From an uncultured Gammaproteobacteria bacterium (GTDB lineage Bacteria > Pseudomonadota > Gammaproteobacteria > Xanthomonadales > Xanthomonadaceae), in contig CAMPGW010000030.1 in NCBI GenBank assembly GCA_946885735.1, positions 1 through 29,544 on the forward strand: 29,544 nt of DNA, given 5' to 3'. The position numbers and the translations under genes were made by a program. Shown here piece after piece: positions 26,421-29,544 of the stretch (its first letter is position 1; every line of letters begins with the position of its first letter). The notes beneath the pieces are model-generated. The model was not told the DNA's origin. It did no database searches and was given only the letters and a program-made list of their open reading frames with translations.

Positions 26421-26951
26421 TCAGCGCCGCAGCGCGCGCCGCCGTACCCGCGGCTCGGCGAGGGAGGGCTCGGGCGCGTCGTCGGTTTCGGCGGGCTTCT
26501 CGGCAACGGCCGACAGGCCGCTCTTGATGCCCTGCTGCACGCCTTTCCAGATTTCCATGTTGCGCTCGGTCAACTGGGTGAGCAGGTTCAGCGGGCCCTG
26601 GCCGACCAGGCTGCCGATGGTGCCGCGCAGCTGCTGCTGCTGGTCGCTGAAGGTCTGGATGCTTCGCTCGAGGTAGTTGCCGATGATGCCCTGCAGCGAA
26701 TCGCCGTAGAAGCGGATCACCGTGGTGAGCAACTGCGTGGAGAAGATCGGCTGGCCGATATCCTCGTGCTCGGCGAGGATCTGCAGCAGCACGGCGCGGG
26801 TGAGGTCCTTGCCCGAGCGGGCGTCGCGAACCTCGAAGGCCTCGCCGTCCACGATCAGCTGGCGGATGTCCTCCAGCGTGACGTAGCTCGATATCTCCGT
26901 GTCGTAGAGACGACGATTCGGATACTTCTTGATGATGCGCAGCTCGGACAT
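26421..26951 (-). CDS. phaR: Polyhydroxyalkanoate synthesis repressor PhaR
   Basis: DNA- and granule-binding regulator of PHA synthesis, 176 residues. The N-terminal PHB/PHA accumulation domain is highly typical: RIIKKYPNRRLYDTEIS, YVTLEDIRQLI and FEVRDARSGKDLTR. It is followed by the PHB_acc region with LLQILAEHED and QLLTTVIRFYGDSLQGI. The C-terminus is variable and basic (RVRRRALRR). PhaR represses phasin and its own gene until it is titrated by PHA granules. No phaA, phaB or phaC gene lies in this window. The gene has a free 5' region of about 150 bp towards gluQ. Confidence 0.93.
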   Translation of the reverse strand: MSELRIIKKYPNRRLYDTEISSYVTLEDIRQLIVDGEAFEVRDARSGKDLTRAVLLQILAEHEDIGQPIFSTQLLTTVIRFYGDSLQGIIGNYLERSIQTFSDQQQQLRGTIGSLVGQGPLNLLTQLTERNMEIWKGVQQGIKSGLSAVAEKPAETDDAPEPSLAEPRVRRRALRR

Positions 26952-27109
26952 CGACCACCCCGGAAAAAAAGACGCAAGTCACGCAAGGAATCTGTGCCGC
27001 TTAGTGGCCGGAGCATCGCCGTTCCGGGTCCAGCTTGCAAGAATGCGACCGTGAAGCGCTGTGAACGGGCCCACGGAAACCCGCAGCCGCGAGCCTCTCG
27101 GCAACGGAT

Positions 27110-27982
27110 TCAGGCCGAGGGCAGGACCACGTCGTGCCGGGGCACGCGTTCGGGGTCGAAATGCGAGAGTGCGCGGTCCAGGGCCAGGGGCGCCGACATG
27201 CGCCCGGCCAGGACCCCTGCATCCTGGCCCAGCAACCCGTACGCCGCGCGCAGGGACGGGACGGGGTCGGCGGCGTCCACGGGCAGGGCATCGAGGCTCT
27301 TCGCCAGTTTGGTGCCGTCCGCTTCGCGAACCAGCGGAAGGTGCGCGTAGCCGGGCGTCGGCAAGCCGAGCAGGCCCTGCAAAGCGATCTGCCGTGGCGT
27401 CGAGTCGAGCAGGTCGGCGCCGCGCACCACCTCGGTGATGCCCTGCCGCGCATCGTCCACCACCACCGCCAGCTGGTAGGCCCAGAAGCCGTCGGCGCGC
27501 AGGATCACCGGATCGCCACACTCGCGCCCGGGATCCTGCGACTGTGCGCCGCGAAAGCGGTCCGTGAAGGCGACCGTCCCGGCCGGAAGGCGAACGCGCC
27601 AGGCGGTCGCGGTGCCGGAAGGATGCGCGACGCAGGCATGGTGCAGGCCGTGGCTGGCGACCAGGTCGCTGCGGCTGCAGTGGCAGGCAAAGGCCGATCC
27701 GTCGGCACGCAGCCGCGCCAGCGCGTCGGCGTAGAAGTCGCCGCAGCGGCTCTGGAACTCCACCGGTTCGTCGGGGTCGAAGCCGAAACGCGCCAGGTCC
27801 GCGATGTGGCGCTGCGCCATGCCGGGGCGTTCACGGGGTGGGTCGATATCCTCGATGCGCAGGAGCCAGGCGCCGCCCGCGCGGCGCGCCAACAGCCAGC
27901 TGCCCAGGACCGCCAGCAGCGAACCCAGGTGCAGCGGACCGGTGGGCGAGGGCGCGAAGCGACCGCGGTACGGAGTTTTCAC
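27110..27982 (-). CDS. gluQ: Glutamyl-Q tRNA(Asp) synthetase (GluQ-RS)
   Basis: Paralogue of glutamyl-tRNA synthetase lacking the anticodon-binding part; it glutamylates queuosine in the anticodon of tRNA-Asp. About 290 residues. Motifs are YRGRFAPSPTGPLHLGSLL (with HLGS as the HIGH site), LLRIEDIDPPRE, a zinc site with CHC and a later HHAC, YQLAVVVDDARQGITEVVRG, and TKLAKS as the KMSKS equivalent. The start is uncertain: GTG 27982 gives the usual short N-terminus, while in-frame ATGs at 28021 and 28030 would add 13 or 16 residues. None has a good ribosome binding site. It is divergent from htpX. Confidence 0.9.
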   Translation of the reverse strand: MKTPYRGRFAPSPTGPLHLGSLLAVLGSWLLARRAGGAWLLRIEDIDPPRERPGMAQRHIADLARFGFDPDEPVEFQSRCGDFYADALARLRADGSAFACHCSRSDLVASHGLHHACVAHPSGTATAWRVRLPAGTVAFTDRFRGAQSQDPGRECGDPVILRADGFWAYQLAVVVDDARQGITEVVRGADLLDSTPRQIALQGLLGLPTPGYAHLPLVREADGTKLAKSLDALPVDAADPVPSLRAAYGLLGQDAGVLAGRMSAPLALDRALSHFDPERVPRHDVVLPSA

Positions 27983-28032
27983 GGGATGGGGCGGGCTTGA
28001 TTCAGGTCGGCCAGCCCACATTCTAGGCATGC

Positions 28033-28048
28033 GGCGCCCACGGGCGCC
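28033..28048. repeat. 16-bp dyad upstream of htpX
   Basis: GGCGCCC and GGGCGCC separated by 2 bp, in the gap between gluQ and htpX, ending 17 bp before the htpX ribosome binding site (TGAGGA, 28065-28070). It could be an operator or a leader hairpin. High GC makes a chance dyad possible. Confidence 0.3.
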
Positions 28049-28074
28049 GGCGAACGACCACAAATGAGGAAGCC

Positions 28075-28962
28075 ATGTTCAAGCGCACGTTCCTGTTGAT
28101 CCTGACCAATCTCGCCGTGCTGGTGCTGCTGGCGACGGTCGGCAATGCCCTGATGGCCTATTTCGGCATCAGCCTCGGGAGCAATGCCGGACTGCTGCTG
28201 TTCGCGGCCGTCATTGGATTCGGCGGCGCCTTCGTCAACCTGGCGATCTCGAAGTGGTCGGCCAAGCGCGCCATGCAGGTGCAGGTGATCGAGCAGCCGC
28301 GCAACGAGGCTGAGCGCTGGCTGCTGGAAACCGTCACCCGCCAGGCCCAGGCCGCCGGCATCAAGGTGCCGGAGGTCGGCTACTACGACGCGCCGGAGAT
28401 CAACGCCTTCGCCACCGGCCCGAGCCGCAACAACGCGCTGGTTGCGGTGTCTTCCGGCCTGTTGCGGGCGATGAGCCGCGACGAGGCCGAAGCTGTGATC
28501 GGCCACGAAGTCAGTCACGTCGCCAACGGCGACATGGTGACGCTGACCCTGATCCAGGGCGTGGTGAACACCTTCGTGATCTTCCTCTCGCGCGTGGTCG
28601 GCCGGGCGATCGACGCCGCCATCTTCGGCAACCGCGACGGCAGCCCGGGCATCGGCTACTTCGGCATCGTGCTGGTGCTGGACATGGTGTTCGGCCTGCT
28701 CGCCCAGGTCATCGTGATGTGGTTCAGCCGCCAGCGCGAGTTCCGCGCCGACGCCGGTGGCGCCCACCTGGCCGGCAAGCCGAAGATGATCGCCGCGCTC
28801 GAGAAGCTCGGCCAAACCTATGGCGCGAGCACCTTGCCGACCTCGGTGCGGGCCTTCGGCATTTCCGGCGGGGTCGCGCACGGCCTGAAGCGCCTGTTCA
28901 TGAGCCATCCGCCGCTGGCCGAGCGCATCCAGCGCCTGCGCGAGGCGCGGGTCGAGGCCTGA
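28075..28962 (+). CDS. htpX: Membrane zinc metalloprotease HtpX
   Basis: Inner-membrane M48 metalloprotease degrading damaged membrane proteins, usually under envelope-stress control; 295 residues. Two N-terminal transmembrane helices (about 7-27 and 36-56) precede the catalytic domain. The zinc site is HEVSH (144-148) with third ligand Glu222 in [10 protein letters not shown]. Two more hydrophobic segments lie between them (about 155-175 and 195-215). [20 protein letters not shown] and the C-terminal [10 protein letters not shown] are family signatures. TGAGGA lies 4 nt before ATG. The 3' end reaches a hairpin shared with the convergent gene. Confidence 0.95.
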   Translation: MFKRTFLLILTNLAVLVLLATVGNALMAYFGISLGSNAGLLLFAAVIGFGGAFVNLAISKWSAKRAMQVQVIEQPRNEAERWLLETVTRQAQAAGIKVPEVGYYDAPEINAFATGPSRNNALVAVSSGLLRAMSRDEAEAVIGHEVSHVANGDMVTLTLIQGVVNTFVIFLSRVVGRAIDAAIFGNRDGSPGIGYFGIVLVLDMVFGLLAQVIVMWFSRQREFRADAGGAHLAGKPKMIAALEKLGQTYGASTLPTSVRAFGISGGVAHGLKRLFMSHPPLAERIQRLREARVEA

Positions 28963-28973
28963 GAGGCGTAGTG

Positions 28974-28998
28974 GACGCCGGCCGACGCGGCCGGCGTC
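28974..28998. terminator. Hairpin terminator between convergent htpX and the EAL gene
   Basis: GACGCCGGCC and GGCCGGCGTC form a perfect 10-bp stem with a 5-nt loop (GACGC). It lies 12 bp after the htpX stop and touches the stop codon of the convergent EAL gene. There is no T-run, so it would be a bidirectional barrier or 3'-end stabiliser rather than a classic intrinsic terminator. Confidence 0.55.
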
Positions 28999-29544
28999 AG
29001 CCGAATTCGTAGTTCATCGCCGGGCCGGGCGGGGCGAGGAAGTTGCCCTGCACCAGGTCCACGCCGATCGAGAACAGCACGGTCATCGAGCTGGCGTCCG
29101 ACACGAACTCGGCGATCGTCTGCTTGTCCAGCTTGCGCGCGTGGGTGACGAACTCGCGCACCTTCTTCTGGTTGTCCGCGTTCTTGGCCAGGTCGGTGAT
29201 GAAACCGCGGTCGATTTTCAGCACGGCCGGATCGAAGTGCGACAGCATCTGGAAGGAGTTCAGGCCGGTGCCGAACTGCTCCAGGCACAGGCGGCAGCCG
29301 AAGCTGGCGACGATCTTCTGGAAGGCCTGCAAGGGCCGCAGGTGCGTGTAAACCTTCGACTCAGGTAGCTGCAGCACCAGCCGCGCACCGGGTACCTGGT
29401 GCGCCTTGAGCTGCGAGCCGATGAAATTGTGCAGGTCGCCTTCCACCAGCGAGGAGGGCGATACCTTCACGAACAGCGTGGTCTCGCGTCCCTGCTTGCG
29501 GCGATCGGCCAGCAGGGCGATGGTGCGGCCGATCACCCAGCGGT
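28997..29544 (-). CDS. fimX: FimX-like protein, degenerate EAL domain (C-terminal part)
   Basis: The last 182 residues of an EAL-domain protein whose 5' part lies beyond the right edge. The entering frame reads RWVIGRTIALLAD, the usual DRWV site near the start of EAL domains. Downstream are FVKVSPSSL, QLPESKVYTHL, CLEQFGTGLNSFQML in place of DDFGTGYSS, LKIDRGFITDL, and IGVDLVQGNFLAPP. The acidic residues that bind catalytic metals are partly lost (LEQFG for DDFG), as in FimX, which binds c-di-GMP without cleaving it and governs type IV pili. The C-terminal tail GPAMNYEFG also resembles FimX proteins. The N-terminal PAS/GGDEF part needed to confirm this is not in the window. Confidence 0.75.
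   Translation of the reverse strand, partial: RWVIGRTIALLADRRKQGRETTLFVKVSPSSLVEGDLHNFIGSQLKAHQVPGARLVLQLPESKVYTHLRPLQAFQKIVASFGCRLCLEQFGTGLNSFQMLSHFDPAVLKIDRGFITDLAKNADNQKKVREFVTHARKLDKQTIAEFVSDASSMTVLFSIGVDLVQGNFLAPPGPAMNYEFG

Overview
The window is GC-rich, densely packed bacterial chromosome. It carries type IV pilus minor pilins, a FimX-like EAL protein, class 2 pyrD, the MEP-pathway gene ispG, gluQ-RS, htpX, rnd and a cyanophycin cluster. Together these suggest a gammaproteobacterium of the Lysobacterales (Xanthomonadales). That placement is inferred from gene content and protein style; no rRNA or marker comparison was possible.

Layout. 1-2924 (minus): end of a minor-pilin operon, fimT-pilW-pilX-like, with pilX running off the left edge. 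3049-6678 (plus): a conserved protein with a PilZ-like C-terminus, ispG and a PAP2 phosphatase, all overlapping. 6653-11523 (minus): a tight run of ALDH7-type aldehyde dehydrogenase, DUF4190 protein, pyrD, murB and an EamA exporter. A tRNA-like sequence lies in the leader of the dehydrogenase gene, next to tRNA-Arg(CCT). 11799-17685 (plus): DUF1993 protein, cyanophycinase (cphB), cyanophycin synthetase (cphA) and a second, shorter CphA-like Mur ligase without an ATP-grasp domain. These probably make and recycle the Asp-Arg storage polymer. 17682-18203 (minus): a small membrane-anchored protein and tRNA-Ala(CGC).

18204-22403 is an accessory island, visibly poorer in GC in its variable parts. 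It holds two orphan Rhs C-terminal cassettes sharing a core repeat of about 540-560 bp. Each core carries the same apparent 4-nt deletion and then leads into a different candidate toxin domain: zincin-like in the first, clan-CD cysteine-peptidase-like in the second. Each cassette is followed by a small lipoprotein gene in the position of an immunity gene. A further secreted protein, an attC-like inverted repeat and a broken second copy of tRNA-Ala(CGC) close the island. This is the most unusual part of the window.

22461-29544 returns to core genes: thrB and rnd (minus, overlapping), a lipoprotein with a SUMF1-type domain lacking catalytic cysteines (plus), phaR (minus), gluQ-RS (minus), htpX (plus) and the 3' end of a fimX-like gene (minus) running off the right edge. 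Storage is a recurring theme (cyanophycin genes and the PHA regulator phaR), as are pilus and c-di-GMP functions (minor pilins, PilZ-like protein, FimX-like protein). No integrase, transposase, CRISPR array or rRNA gene was seen.
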